From Rhizobium sp. Root1220 (GTDB lineage Bacteria > Pseudomonadota > Alphaproteobacteria > Rhizobiales > Rhizobiaceae): a stretch of 64,000 bases of DNA. Below the pieces are notes generated by a model that ran no database searches, was not told where the DNA came from, and saw only the letters and a list, made by a program, of their open reading frames with translations. Every line of letters begins with the position of its first letter. Position 1 is the first letter of the stretch. This document shows positions 1-10,053 of this stretch, in pieces. Where the stretch lies: the NCBI RefSeq assembly GCF_001426265.1, contig NZ_LMDG01000012.1, forward strand, positions 124,001 to 188,000, in the 5' to 3' direction. A program made the position numbers and the translations under genes.

Positions 1-420
1 GACTTTAGCTACCAGGTCATCGGCGGCTACGACACCGACAACGAGGAAGGCGCGATCCGCGGCATGATCTTCGCTCAGTTGGGCCCCGGCACCCTCGGTC
101 TCGCAGGCGTGTGGGCGTCCGGGCCTAATTCCTATTATGCTCAGTCGGAATGGACTATAGCCACGGAGTACGCCATCGAAGTTACCGACAAGTGGTCAGT
201 GACGCCTGCGGCTCAGTATTTTGGCAAGTACGCTACAGATACTAACGATGGGGCTATTCCGGCCTCCTTCGAGGGACTGGGCGATGCCTGGATGCTCGGC
301 TTTACCACAGACTACCACATCGCCACAGATTTCTATTTGAAGGTAACCGCCAGCTATCTCGATGAGGAGGATGGCGATGATGTCACCAGCGGCTTCCTAC
401 GTCTGCAGCGCGCATTCTAG
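1..420 (+). CDS. Porin, C-terminal part (cut by window start)
   Basis: The frame is open from base 1, so this is the last 139 residues of a longer protein. Alternating polar/hydrophobic strands rich in Gly, Tyr and Asp, and a final strand ending in Leu-Gln-Arg-Ala-Phe (C-terminal Phe), are what outer-membrane beta-barrels show. The style fits the Rhizobiales porin family (RopA/Omp2b-like, about 340-400 residues), which forms passive diffusion channels. The ATG at 64 is internal, not a start. Its stop overlaps by four bases the end of a decayed gene on the other strand. Family call is from recall of sequence style. Confidence 0.75.
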   Translation, partial: DFSYQVIGGYDTDNEEGAIRGMIFAQLGPGTLGLAGVWASGPNSYYAQSEWTIATEYAIEVTDKWSVTPAAQYFGKYATDTNDGAIPASFEGLGDAWMLGFTTDYHIATDFYLKVTASYLDEEDGDDVTSGFLRLQRAF

Positions 421-1320
421 TTCGGTTCACCTAGTCGACCCGAGGTCCGCCCAAGTAACGCCCATGGTCCTCCGTGTGTTGGAGACCTACGGTGAGCTTC
501 CCTGCGACTATTTTCGATCATCTCGGGCGTCGGTGCTGGCCAAGAAGAGTGCCCGCGCGGTTTTGCGACAGCGGTAGCGATCTCCTGGCCAAGGTCCGCC
601 TGGATTTGCAGGATGCTCCTAACGCGAAGGTCGGCATAATAACTATTGGCCCAAATCACCGCGGCATCGGACCGACGGGCCAGCCGCAAGATTGAGCGCA
701 GTTTGTTGCCGTCACGTTGAACACCTCCCTGTAAAGTGTAGCCAACCGCGTTCCTGTAGGTGGGTTTGGATGGATCGGCGACAACAACGATCGCATTGAA
801 GGTAGCGAGCTGACCAATGACCTCGTCTCTCAAGCTCTGAGCGAAATTGGGTACGCCATCTGCAGAATCGTCGAACTGAAAGACATCGACAATCACGACT
901 GGCTCCGATGGACTTGTTGCGGGCAGATCTGCGACGCCTTCGTTCCACCTGAAAAAGTTTGGCTTGAGCGTTAAACACCGGCCACGGATATGAGGACCAT
1001 TGCAATAATAGCACGGGGGGCGTTGATCGTGTAAAACGGTGCTGGCCATCGACAGATGGCAGCAAGTCTACGCGATCGAGAGCATGCCTCGGTTGGTCGG
1101 CCGCACGTGGTCCTCGGGCGTATTCAAAAAATGCGGAATATATCCGCCCTTTGGTATCGTGATTACAATCGCGTCGGCCTGCCCAGCGACAGGATAATAG
1201 CGTTCCAGGGCTCTTCGAATTCTGCCAGCTTCAATTCTGACGACGGGATCGTTCTGGGCATCAAACGAAGGCGGCCTGCACGGCGACGTTTATTGGCTGT
1301 TGATACGATCTTGACTGCAC
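417..1320 (-). pseudogene. Decayed cyclase-type regulator (winged-helix + FlgO-like + TPR scraps)
   Basis: Reading the minus strand from about 1275 gives a stretch with NDPVVRIEAGRIRRALERYY and then IPKGGYIPHF. This is the N-terminal signature of large rhizobial adenylate-cyclase-like/TPR regulators. The frame is then broken by a TAG at 1068-1070 and continues unchanged into an open stretch starting at 1049. That stretch has the next domain of the same family (VVIVDVFQFDD, then LQGGVQRDGNKLRSILRL, then WANSYYADL). Further upstream the frame also meets a TAA near 1288, where a frameshift is likely. The tail has only TPR-like scraps ending beside the porin. The 210-residue open frame 417-1049 could still be translated, but it begins mid-protein. 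The remaining 1321-1584 holds nothing I can support. Confidence 0.7.
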
Positions 1321-1584
1321 GGGGAGCTGACGTGCTGGGTGGCAGCATAGCTATCGCCAACGGCACCATGACCAACGGGCTTTCGGCGATCGCCATGCTC
1401 CGCGGCTGTCGACTGCCTGCCTCGCAGCGGGCTCGATCGCGCGCAAGCATGAAAATGCCGCCGAGGTTGCTTCGAATTGATCACGTACTATACCGTATGT
1501 TGCGGCAACCAGCCCTGTAATATACTTCCGTGCCACAACCGCTCAGGCTACCATCTGCCAAACTCATCGAGGGAGGAAACTGTG

Positions 1585-3210
1585 ATGGCCGACGCGGGGA
1601 TCTACGCCAAGTTCGAGGACCTCAGCCCCTTCGAAATCAAGGATGAACTCATCCGGTTGGCGCAGGCGGACAAGGCCAACCGCACATATTTGAACGCCGG
1701 CCGTGGCAACCCCAACTGGGTTGCCACGCGTGCTCGCGAAGCCTTCTTCCTGCTAGGACAGTTCGCGCTTACCGAGTCCAAGAGGGTCTTTTTCGACGAA
1801 GAGGCCGGTCTCGCCGGTATGCCTCCCATGGACGGTTGCTACAAGAGGCTCAAAGCGTGGGTCGAGAGGCGCAAGGGTGACGCCGATACGCCTGGGGCAG
1901 AGACGCTTGATGAGGTTGTGGATTTCGCTATTAAAAAGTTTGCTTTCGATCCCGACACGTTCGTGAACGAGCTGACTGACTCGATTATCGGGGATCATTA
2001 CCCTGTGCCCGATCGCGCCCTCGTCCACAACGAAGCGATTACGCACGAGTACTTGATGTGGGCCATGTGCGCGGGCCATAGACCCAGCGCGAAGTTTGAC
2101 CTCTATCCGGTCGAAGGTGGCACTGCGGCGATGTGCTACATCTTCAAGGCGCTGAAGAACGCGCGCCTTCTGAATGCTGGTGACACCATCGCGCTCGTCA
2201 CCCCAATCTTCACCCCTTATCTGGAAATGCCACATCTGGAAGACTACGCCTTGAAGCAGGTCCACGTGTCGGCTGAGGCCGAGGATCGCTTCCAACTAAC
2301 TGACGAAGACTTGTCCCCGCTGCAAGACAAGACAGTGAAGGCCTTGTTCATCGTCAATCCAGGAAATCCGTCGGCAGTCGCCCTCGACCCGGAATCGATG
2401 GAGCGCCTCGTCAAGTTCGTGAACAAGAAGCGACCCGATCTGATGATCCTGACGGATGACGTGTACGGTACCTTCGTTCCGAACTTCGAATCGGTGATGG
2501 GGCATCTGCCGCACAACACCATCGGTGTCTATTCTTATTCCAAGTACTTCGGCTGCACCGGTTGGCGGCTCGGCGTCGTCGCCGTAGCCCAGGACAATAT
2601 CTTTGACAAGATGATCCAGGCGCTGCCAGCGGCCAACCAAAAGCTCCTTGACGCCCGATACAAGGCGCTAGCGCTCAAACCGCGCGAGATCAAATTCATC
2701 GACCGAATTGTGGCCGATAGCCGCGATGTGGCGCTCAATCACACTGCTGGCCTCTCCTTGCCGCAACAGGTGATGATGTCACTCTTCGGTCTCGTCGAGA
2801 TGATGGACGACGACAAGATCTATCAGAAGGCCTGCATGGCGATCTGCGAGAAGCGCTTTCACAAACTAATGGACGGCATGGGCATAGAGTTTCAGGCCCG
2901 CCCGTACTTCGATCGCTACTACGGCATCATCGACTACGAATATTGGGCGCGCAAATACGTCGGCGACGAAGTGACGGACTGGGTAAAGGAAAACATTCAT
3001 CCGCTCGATATCGCCTTCAAGCTGGCGGAAGATCACGGCATCGTTGTTCTGAACGGATCGGGCTTCGAGGCCCCGAACTGGTCGGTGCGCGTGTCTTTTG
3101 CAAACCTACCGGACGAGGCCTACACTTCCATCGGCCGGGCGATCAGGGCGGTTGCACGCGGATATCTGCAAGCCTACCGCGCGGCAAAGGGTGAAATGGC
3201 GCAACCCTAG
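1585..3210 (+). CDS. asdA: Aspartate 4-decarboxylase (bifunctional with aspartate aminotransferase)
   Basis: PLP enzyme of fold type I, 541 residues, the usual size for L-aspartate beta-decarboxylase (EC 4.1.1.12). It converts aspartate to alanine and CO2 and has side aminotransferase activity. Visible motifs are NPGNPSA, then LTDDVYGTF (Asp/Tyr that contact PLP) and SYSKYFGCTGWRLG, where the Lys forms the Schiff base. The frame is open back to 1477, but the ATG at 1585 has a good GGGAGGAAA ribosome site at 1571 and starts with the family-like MADAGIYAKFEDLSPFE. The next gene on the same strand is an AspT-family antiporter, the classic partner in the proton-motive aspartate/alanine cycle. The symbol varies between genera (asdA, aspD). 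Confidence 0.93.
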   Translation: MADAGIYAKFEDLSPFEIKDELIRLAQADKANRTYLNAGRGNPNWVATRAREAFFLLGQFALTESKRVFFDEEAGLAGMPPMDGCYKRLKAWVERRKGDADTPGAETLDEVVDFAIKKFAFDPDTFVNELTDSIIGDHYPVPDRALVHNEAITHEYLMWAMCAGHRPSAKFDLYPVEGGTAAMCYIFKALKNARLLNAGDTIALVTPIFTPYLEMPHLEDYALKQVHVSAEAEDRFQLTDEDLSPLQDKTVKALFIVNPGNPSAVALDPESMERLVKFVNKKRPDLMILTDDVYGTFVPNFESVMGHLPHNTIGVYSYSKYFGCTGWRLGVVAVAQDNIFDKMIQALPAANQKLLDARYKALALKPREIKFIDRIVADSRDVALNHTAGLSLPQQVMMSLFGLVEMMDDDKIYQKACMAICEKRFHKLMDGMGIEFQARPYFDRYYGIIDYEYWARKYVGDEVTDWVKENIHPLDIAFKLAEDHGIVVLNGSGFEAPNWSVRVSFANLPDEAYTSIGRAIRAVARGYLQAYRAAKGEMAQP

Positions 3211-3523
3211 CCCACACATCTTGAAGAAGTGACCTGTCGTGACAGAGCCGAGCCACGTTTCCGCAGCTCTTCCGCATAGTCCCCACAGGACAAGGGCCGC
3301 TTCTCACAACACGTCTTCCAGCAACTGTCCGGATTGATCGACCGATGGATATGCAACGCAGCAGGGCACCGCTCATCGGCTGTATCATACGGTATTTTAC
3401 TTGGAGAATTGCAGTCGCGGGGTAATTCTAGCGAGAATTTGTGATCATAGTTGCACGCAGCGCGGGAGAGCGGGACGACTTTTGTTCGGTAACGCTACCT
3501 ACGATCAAACAAGTGAGGGACCG
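3211..3523 (+). other. Intergenic, asdA-aspT
   Basis: 313 bases between the decarboxylase and its antiporter. I see no coding frame, no strong hairpin with a T-run and no clear promoter boxes. The gap is long for a co-transcribed pair, so aspT may have its own promoter. Confidence 0.4.
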
Positions 3524-5215
3524 ATGATCGAGTGGTTTGTTAGCACGCTCCGTAGTTACCCGGAAATTGCGATCTTTCTGTCACTGGGCCTGGGCTATTA
3601 TTTCGGGTCGTTCACCTACAAAGGACTAGGGCTTGGCGCGGTAACGGCAACGCTCATTGCTGCCGTGCTGATTGGTCAGCTCGGCATTACCATTTCCCCT
3701 CCTCTCAAGTCGACATTCTTTCTCCTGTTCCTTTTCGCAATCGGATACGGAGTCGGCCCACAATTCGTGCGCGGTATAGCGAAGGACGGAATTCCACAGG
3801 CGCTTTTCGCTGTAGTTGTGTGTCTCTTCTGCCTGGGTGCGGCCTATTTCGGTGCGCTTTTCGCTGGCTACGATATCGGTTCGGCGGTCGGGCTCTATGC
3901 CGGTTCCCAGACGATTTCCGCATCGATGGGCCTTGCCACCGACGCCATCAATCGGTTGGGACTGCCACCGGAGCAAAGTAAGGCGATGTTGGATGCGATG
4001 CCGGTTGCATACGCCGTAACGTACATCTTCGGCACGGTTGGCTCGGCTATTGTTCTTGCTCTGTTCGGTCCGGCTTTGTTGGGTATCGATCTGGAGGCTG
4101 AATGCAAACGCTATGAGGAGGAGCAAGGAGGTAAGAAGGTACTCGGCGGCGCAGGAACCGCATGGCACAACTATGAACTGCGGGCATATCGGGTGAAAGG
4201 AGACGCCAGGATCGTGGGTATGACGGCGCAACAGGCTGAAGGCTTACTGCCGTCCGAGCGCGTCTTCATCGAACGCATCCGCCGTGCCGGAGCGGTGCAG
4301 GATGTCACCGTGGACACCGTAATCACGGCGGGAGATATCGTCGCGATTGCAGGACGCCGAGAGGTCCTTGTGGATCTGATCGGTACCGTGGCAGACGAGG
4401 TTGATGATCGGGAGCTGCTTGCTGTCCCTGCCGATGGTGTTGATGTCTTCGTTACGAACAAGGCCGTCGATGGCAAGACGCTTGCGGAGCTTGCGGCCCG
4501 ACCAACAGCCCGCGGGGTATTTCTGCGCAAGATCGTCCGTGGCGCGACGGCCACCGAAATCCCGATTCTGCCAAATACCAAGGTTCATCGCGGCGATATC
4601 CTGACAATCGTCGGCCGCACGCAGGACACGGCCGCAGCCACCAAGGACATGGGAAGACCAGATGCGCAGACCGATGTGGCGGATGTGGCTTTTATAGGGG
4701 CAGCAATTGCGATTGGTGCCTTGGTTGGTGCGCTAACCTTTAAGATTGGAAGCGTTCCGCTCACCTTGTCGACTTCCGGTGGCGCACTGATCTCAGGTCT
4801 TTTCTTCGGTTGGCTTCGCTCGGTCCGCCCGACATTCGGGCGCATTCCGTCGCCGACCGTCTGGTTCATGAACTCCGTCGGTCTCAATGTGTTCATTGCC
4901 GTCGTGGGGATATCGTCGGGACCGGGCTTTGTAGCGGGCTTGCAGCAGCTCGGCTTCAGCCTGTTCTTGTGGGGCATCGCTGTGACCACGATCCCGCTAA
5001 TCCTGGCAATGTATGTCGGAAAGTACATTTTTCGCTTCCACCCCGCGATTCTGCTGGGGTGCTGCTCCGGTGCACGCACGACGACGGCATCACTCGGTAT
5101 GATAAACGACCGGGCGAAAAGCCAGATCCCAGGCCTAGGCTACACGGTCACCTATGCCGTCGGCAACACGCTGTTGACCATCTGGGGCATGGTCTTGGTG
5201 CTGCTGTTGGCCTGA
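3524..5215 (+). CDS. aspT: Aspartate:alanine exchanger (AspT family)
   Basis: 563 residues, the family's normal length. Two blocks of hydrophobic helices (about residues 10-185 and 385-563) flank a soluble middle with two TrkA-C-like segments (about 210-370). Repeated GYGVGPQF and [15 protein letters not shown] motifs mark the membrane halves. AspT swaps aspartate in for alanine out; with the decarboxylase, each cycle consumes an internal proton and helps build proton-motive force. The longer open frame from 3401 has no good start; ATG 3524 follows GTGAGGGA and matches the start of the second paralogue at 8092. Substrate is inferred from the neighbour. Confidence 0.9.
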   Translation: MIEWFVSTLRSYPEIAIFLSLGLGYYFGSFTYKGLGLGAVTATLIAAVLIGQLGITISPPLKSTFFLLFLFAIGYGVGPQFVRGIAKDGIPQALFAVVVCLFCLGAAYFGALFAGYDIGSAVGLYAGSQTISASMGLATDAINRLGLPPEQSKAMLDAMPVAYAVTYIFGTVGSAIVLALFGPALLGIDLEAECKRYEEEQGGKKVLGGAGTAWHNYELRAYRVKGDARIVGMTAQQAEGLLPSERVFIERIRRAGAVQDVTVDTVITAGDIVAIAGRREVLVDLIGTVADEVDDRELLAVPADGVDVFVTNKAVDGKTLAELAARPTARGVFLRKIVRGATATEIPILPNTKVHRGDILTIVGRTQDTAAATKDMGRPDAQTDVADVAFIGAAIAIGALVGALTFKIGSVPLTLSTSGGALISGLFFGWLRSVRPTFGRIPSPTVWFMNSVGLNVFIAVVGISSGPGFVAGLQQLGFSLFLWGIAVTTIPLILAMYVGKYIFRFHPAILLGCCSGARTTTASLGMINDRAKSQIPGLGYTVTYAVGNTLLTIWGMVLVLLLA

Positions 5216-5306
5216 CCACGCTGGCGAATAGCCTTGGTTGAAATCAGCGTAATGAAGCAGAGCAGCCGTGGCCGCACAAACAATCGAAGCGACGTTGGAG
5301 CGCGAG

Positions 5307-8021
5307 ATGTCTAGCAAGACCGCACAGATTGACCAGTTTCTGCTCATCCATTCTGCACGTGCCGACAACTGGCGCGAGCTCACGACGCTGGCAGATGCCT
5401 GGGCGACCAGGCACGGCCACAGGGCTGCACTGGAGGAGGCGGTTTCCGCGCTGGAGGCCGTTGAGGAATATCACGCCTATCCGGGGGCGCAGTTGCTGGC
5501 CGCGTTGCGCGAGCGCATTGCCACGAACGACGCAGTCGGAGCGGCAAAGCTAGCGCGGCGCATCTCTAATGGACTGCTCACTCATGCCTATCGCGATCGC
5601 CCGAGCGAATGGGACGTGCACGACGAAATGGCGCCGGGCGAGGTGGCCGATGTCATGCCGCCGCCTGCGACAGGTGAACTGGGCGCGCGCCGGCCCTATT
5701 TCGAAGCGCTGTTCGTCAACAGCCAGCCAGCCGCACGATGGCCTGCATTTGCCAGAGAGATCCGCCGGCTGCGTCGCCCGGAAGATCCTTTCATCTACGA
5801 GCCGATCATTGTCGGCTCCTTCGAGGACGCCGCCTGCGCAGTGCTCCTGAACCCCGACATCATCTCGGTCGTCCTCGCCGAAGGCTTCCCCTACCGTTCG
5901 CGCCACGACGCGCCAGTGCTCCGTTCGGTTCTGGATCCGCTTGGCGAGACCGAGAGTGCGGATATGTCGGCGTTGCGGCTCGCGCGCTCGTTGCGACGGG
6001 TTCGCCCGGAGCTCGACGTTTACTTGCTCTCCGACCGTCAGGTGGAGAAAATTGCCGGCGATCCCGCAGCAGATTCCATACGGCGGATTTTCTACGCGGT
6101 CGAAGAACCGCTAGAAATGCATCTTGCCATACTCGAGGGCGTGCAGGCGCGCTACGAAACGCCGTTCTTCGACAATCTGAAGAAATATGCGCGACGGCCG
6201 ATCGGGACGTTTCACGCTCTTCCGATCGCGCGCGGAAAGTCGGTCTTCAAGTCCGACTGGATCCGCGATATGGGCGAGTTCTACGGACTCAATCTCTTCC
6301 TGGCGGAGAGCAGCGCAACCACGGGTGGCCTCGACAGCCTTTTGGAACCGACCGGCAACATCAAACGCTCACAAAACATGGCTGCACGTGCGTTTGGGGC
6401 CGATCACGTTTTTTTCGTAACCAACGGCACTTCGACCTCCAACAAGATGGCCGTGCAGGCGCTGTTAGCACCCGGCGATATCGCGGTGGTAGATCGCAAC
6501 TGCCACAAGTCGCACCACTACGGTATGGTCCTCACCGGCGCGCAGCCCTACTACGTCGAGGCCTTTCCGATGACCGAGTACTCGATGTACGGGGCAGTGC
6601 CTCTCGCAACCATAAAGATTGCGCTGCTTGCGCTGAGAGCCGAGGGCCGTCTCGATCGCCTGAAGTTGCTCGACCTGACCAACTGTACCTTCGACGGGCA
6701 TATGTACAATGTCAGGCGGGTAATGGAGGAATGCCTCGCGATCAAGCCGGATCTGATTTTCCTCTGGGATGAGGCGTGGTCCGGATTCGCCCGTTTCTCG
6801 CCTTTCCTGCGACCGCGCACCGCCATGGGCGCCGCCGCGGATATTGAGGGATGGCTTCGGGATCCGGCGTCCATCAAGGCCTATGAGAAGCAGCGCGCGG
6901 ACCTCGGCGACAACCCTTCGGACGAAGCATTGCTCGCCGCCCGCCTGATCCCCGACCCGCGTCTGGTGCGCCTTCGCGTCTACCAGACCAACTCCACGCA
7001 CAAGTCAATGTCAGCCATTCGACAGGGTTCGATGTTGCTGGTCAAGGATGTCGACTTCCATACCGTGGAGGCCCAGTTCCACGAAGCAGTATTCACGCAT
7101 GCGTCGACCAGTCCCAACCAGCAGCTGATCGCCAGTCTCGATGTTGCCCGCCGGCAGATGGAACTCGAGGGCTACGGACTGGTAATGAACGCCATCGAGA
7201 TATCCTTCAGGATCCGGCGGGCCATAAACGAGCATCCGCTGATATCGAAATATTTCCGCGTTCTCGGTGCGGATGACATGATCCCCGATGCCTATCGTCA
7301 GTCGGGCTTCAAGGACTACCTAGCGTCCGGCTCGACATGGGCAACAGTGGTTAAGGCAATGCAGGATGACGAATTCTACCTGGACCCGACGCGCATGACG
7401 CTGGTCTGCGGAACAGCAGGTTTCGACGGTACGCAATTCAAGGGTCTCCTGGCAAACGAGTACGGAATTCAGCTCAACAAGACGTCGCGCAACAGCGTGC
7501 TGTTGCAGTCGAACATCAACAATACCAGGAGCGATGTTGCACATCTCATCCGAGTCTTGGTCGAAATCTGCCACGGTATCGAAAAGCGCCTGGCGGATGG
7601 CGGGGAGGGCGAGCGAGCCGTCTTCGCGGCGCGGGTAAAGTCGCTGATGACCGATGTCCCTGATCTTCCCAACTTCAGTCATTTCCACGAGGTCTTCCGC
7701 GGCGATGCAGGGCGGATGACGCCGGAAGGCGATATGCGCACCGCATTCTTCAACGCTTATGATGCGTCGGTGTGTGAATACGTACCGCTAATCGGGGCCG
7801 AGTGCGATCGGCGGCTGCGGGAGGGGCCGGAGATGGTCTCCGCCAACTTCGTCATCCCCTATCCGCCGGGGTTCCCGATCATGGTGCCGGGGCAGGTTCT
7901 GACGCAGGAAACCATCGACTTCATGCGCAAACTTGATGTGAAAGAGATCCATGGCTACGAGAAGGCCAGGGGGCTCAAGCTCGTCAGACCGGATGCGGTC
8001 GCGGCAAAGGCGAAGCGCTGA
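5307..8021 (+). CDS. Large Orn/Lys/Arg-type PLP decarboxylase
   Basis: About 904 residues, longer than the ~715-755 of enterobacterial lysine, ornithine or arginine decarboxylases. The order is: a helical N-terminal extension (1-100), a receiver/wing-like segment (about 130-290), the PLP domain (about 320-650) with SATTGGLDSLLEPTG, NGTSTSNKMAVQ and DRNCHKSHHYG, the PLP Asp in FLWDEAWSGF, and the Schiff-base Lys in NSTHKSMSA, then the C-terminal domain. The product should be an amine plus CO2; the substrate cannot be read from sequence. It sits between two AspT-family antiporters. ATG 5307 is preferred because GGAG lies 6 bases upstream; a GTG at 5268 in frame is an alternative with a poor ribosome site. 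Confidence 0.85.
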   Translation: MSSKTAQIDQFLLIHSARADNWRELTTLADAWATRHGHRAALEEAVSALEAVEEYHAYPGAQLLAALRERIATNDAVGAAKLARRISNGLLTHAYRDRPSEWDVHDEMAPGEVADVMPPPATGELGARRPYFEALFVNSQPAARWPAFAREIRRLRRPEDPFIYEPIIVGSFEDAACAVLLNPDIISVVLAEGFPYRSRHDAPVLRSVLDPLGETESADMSALRLARSLRRVRPELDVYLLSDRQVEKIAGDPAADSIRRIFYAVEEPLEMHLAILEGVQARYETPFFDNLKKYARRPIGTFHALPIARGKSVFKSDWIRDMGEFYGLNLFLAESSATTGGLDSLLEPTGNIKRSQNMAARAFGADHVFFVTNGTSTSNKMAVQALLAPGDIAVVDRNCHKSHHYGMVLTGAQPYYVEAFPMTEYSMYGAVPLATIKIALLALRAEGRLDRLKLLDLTNCTFDGHMYNVRRVMEECLAIKPDLIFLWDEAWSGFARFSPFLRPRTAMGAAADIEGWLRDPASIKAYEKQRADLGDNPSDEALLAARLIPDPRLVRLRVYQTNSTHKSMSAIRQGSMLLVKDVDFHTVEAQFHEAVFTHASTSPNQQLIASLDVARRQMELEGYGLVMNAIEISFRIRRAINEHPLISKYFRVLGADDMIPDAYRQSGFKDYLASGSTWATVVKAMQDDEFYLDPTRMTLVCGTAGFDGTQFKGLLANEYGIQLNKTSRNSVLLQSNINNTRSDVAHLIRVLVEICHGIEKRLADGGEGERAVFAARVKSLMTDVPDLPNFSHFHEVFRGDAGRMTPEGDMRTAFFNAYDASVCEYVPLIGAECDRRLREGPEMVSANFVIPYPPGFPIMVPGQVLTQETIDFMRKLDVKEIHGYEKARGLKLVRPDAVAAKAKR

Positions 8022-8040
8022 ACAGCTTCGCAGCAGCGCC

Positions 8041-8065
8041 AGCCACGCCCGGCGCCGTGGCTTTT
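8041..8065 (+). terminator. Hairpin with T-run after the decarboxylase
   Basis: AGCCACG (8041-8047) pairs with CGTGGCT (8056-8062) around a GC-rich loop and runs into TTTT. It lies between the decarboxylase stop and the second AspT-like gene, so it may be a partial terminator or attenuator setting the enzyme/transporter ratio. Confidence 0.5.
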
Positions 8066-8091
8066 GATCAGGGAGAGGGGCTAGTCTGCAG

Positions 8092-9783
8092 ATGGTTTGG
8101 GTCGAGCAATTCCTCGTCAAGTATCCCGAACTTTCCGTGTTTCTTGCGATCAGCATCGGATATCTGATCGGCGGCGTCAGGCTGGGCGGTTTCAGCCTCG
8201 GACCCGTTACCGGATCCCTGTTCGCGGGGATCCTGATCGGGCAGGTCGCCGAGGTGCCAATTGCCGGCATGGCCAAGTCGTTCCTGTTCCTGCTGTTCCT
8301 CTTCGGCATCGGCTACTCCGTTGGCCCGCAGTTCCTGCAGGCTTTGAAGCGAGATGGGATGAAACCGGTCTTGCTTGCCGTCGTCGTCTGCACAACCGGG
8401 CTGCTGGTGGCTATCGTAGTCGCCAAGACACTTGGTCTTGATCCGGGGTTTGCTGCGGGGCTTCTTTCCGGATCACTCACCGAAAGCCCGGCAATGGGTA
8501 CTGCGACGGAGGCGATAAACGCACTGCCGCTGCCAGAGGCGGATCGGGCACAATTCGTGGCGCACATCGCTGTGGCTGATGCCGTCTGCTACATATTCGG
8601 TGCCCTCGGCGTCATTCTGTTCTGCAGTGTCGCCGGGCCTAGGTTACTCAGAATCGACCTTGCAGCAGAGGCACTCAAACTGGAGCAGGAGCTCGGGATT
8701 ACCCGAACGGCTGCCGGGGTTTCCTCTGCCTGGCACAGATTCGAGTTGCGTGCGTATCGGATCGCGGAAAATGCGCCGATCGTCGGCGTGTCTATGGTCT
8801 CGGCCGAGAAGCAATTTCCAGAACACAGGCTTTTCATTCAACGTTTGCGAAAGGGGAGTATGATCGTCGAGGCAGCGCCCGAGGTTATTATCAGCGCAGG
8901 TGACGTCGTCGCAGTATCCGGGGCGCGGGAAACGCTGGTGCAGGTGTTGGGCCCGCGCGCCGAGGAAGTAGAGGACCGCGAGCTTCTCGACATGCCGGTA
9001 TCGACCGCCGACGTCTTGCTAACTTCCCCTGAAATCGGGGGGCGGACCTTAGCGGATGTTGCCAAGCTCGGTTGGGCACACAGCCTCTATCTGCGTGGGA
9101 TCACGCGTGGGGGAAACGACATCCCGCTTGCACCTGGGGTCACTGTTGAACGGGGTGACATCATCCGCCTTGTAGGGCCGGAAGCCGTGGTCTCCTACGC
9201 TGCCAAGCAGATCGGCAGCACCGTCGCACCAACGACGTCCACGGACTTCTTCGTTCTCGGACTGGCGATATTCCTCGGCGGGCTTGTCGGCGTTGTTGTT
9301 GCGTTTCCGATCGGTGACATACGGATTTCCCTGAGTACAAGCGTGGGCACCTTGCTGGCAGGGCTGCTGGTGGGACATCTGCGCACGCGCTTTCCCCTTT
9401 TCGGCCGTATACCTGATGCCGCAGTGTCGCTGATGACCGCACTTGGTCTTGCGTCCTTTGTCGCGATGACTGGTTTGCACGCGGGACCAGTCTTCCTCTC
9501 GGCGGTCACCGAAGCGGGAATCGGGTTGTTGCTTGGTGGCATGGTCGTAACCCTTGTCCCGATGATCGTAGGACTTTACTTCGGGCGCTACGTGCTCGGT
9601 ATGAACCCAATATTGCTCCTTGGGGGACTCGCCGGGGCGCAAACCATGACGGCCGGTATGGCGGCCGTTCAGGACCGATCGGGCAGTACTGTCGCGGTCC
9701 TCGGCTACACGCCGGCGGTGCCAATCGGTCATATCCTGCTCACGACCTGGGGAACCGTGATCGTCAGTGCTATCGCCGGATAG
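8092..9783 (+). CDS. Second AspT-family antiporter
   Basis: 563 residues, the same length and plan as the aspT product at 3524: membrane block, two soluble TrkA-C-like segments, membrane block. Shared landmarks include LFLFGIGYSVGPQFLQALKRDG, a SGSLTESPAMGTATEAIN stretch matching [16 protein letters not shown], and a terminal GHILLTTWGT. It is 70 bases after the large decarboxylase. The likely role is swapping that enzyme's amino-acid substrate for its amine or decarboxylated product, by analogy with AspT and with lysine/cadaverine-type pairs from other families. The actual substrate is unknown. Confidence 0.85.
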   Translation: MVWVEQFLVKYPELSVFLAISIGYLIGGVRLGGFSLGPVTGSLFAGILIGQVAEVPIAGMAKSFLFLLFLFGIGYSVGPQFLQALKRDGMKPVLLAVVVCTTGLLVAIVVAKTLGLDPGFAAGLLSGSLTESPAMGTATEAINALPLPEADRAQFVAHIAVADAVCYIFGALGVILFCSVAGPRLLRIDLAAEALKLEQELGITRTAAGVSSAWHRFELRAYRIAENAPIVGVSMVSAEKQFPEHRLFIQRLRKGSMIVEAAPEVIISAGDVVAVSGARETLVQVLGPRAEEVEDRELLDMPVSTADVLLTSPEIGGRTLADVAKLGWAHSLYLRGITRGGNDIPLAPGVTVERGDIIRLVGPEAVVSYAAKQIGSTVAPTTSTDFFVLGLAIFLGGLVGVVVAFPIGDIRISLSTSVGTLLAGLLVGHLRTRFPLFGRIPDAAVSLMTALGLASFVAMTGLHAGPVFLSAVTEAGIGLLLGGMVVTLVPMIVGLYFGRYVLGMNPILLLGGLAGAQTMTAGMAAVQDRSGSTVAVLGYTPAVPIGHILLTTWGTVIVSAIAG

Positions 9784-9885
9784 TCGGCAGAGATCCACGT
9801 GGGTCGTGAAGCCACGGCGGGACTCGGATCGTTGGCTAGCCTCAGCCTTGCGCCTGGAATTTGTCGCAAATTTCATCATCCGCCG

Positions 9886-10053
9886 ATGAGTCTACAATTC
9901 TGGCCCGGAGCACCCGCGATGATGCTGATCGCAACGCTGGCGGCTACCTTGATGACCAACGGTGGCCGATCTGGCTGGTTTGTCGGCGTGATGATCCTTC
10001 TGGTCTATGCTATGTAAGAACTGACCCTCTTCATGGGCCCACCCTCGATATGA
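9886..10053 (+). pseudogene. Possible tail of a membrane transporter
   Basis: A short frame reads as one transmembrane hairpin (LIATLAATLMTNGGRSGWF then VGVMILLVYAM), meets TAA at 10015, and goes on in the same frame with a plausible ELTLFMGPPSI before the next stop. This resembles the last helix pair of a cation/proton antiporter with a nonsense change. Only about 55 codons are left and the family call is weak. Confidence 0.25.

Noticed and set aside
1056..1520. 154-codon plus-strand frame
   Set aside because: It is the antisense of the decayed cyclase-type gene, whose motifs are clear on the minus strand.
9049..9879. 276-codon minus-strand frame over the second AspT gene
   Set aside because: Charged low-complexity shadow of a membrane-protein gene, with no family features.
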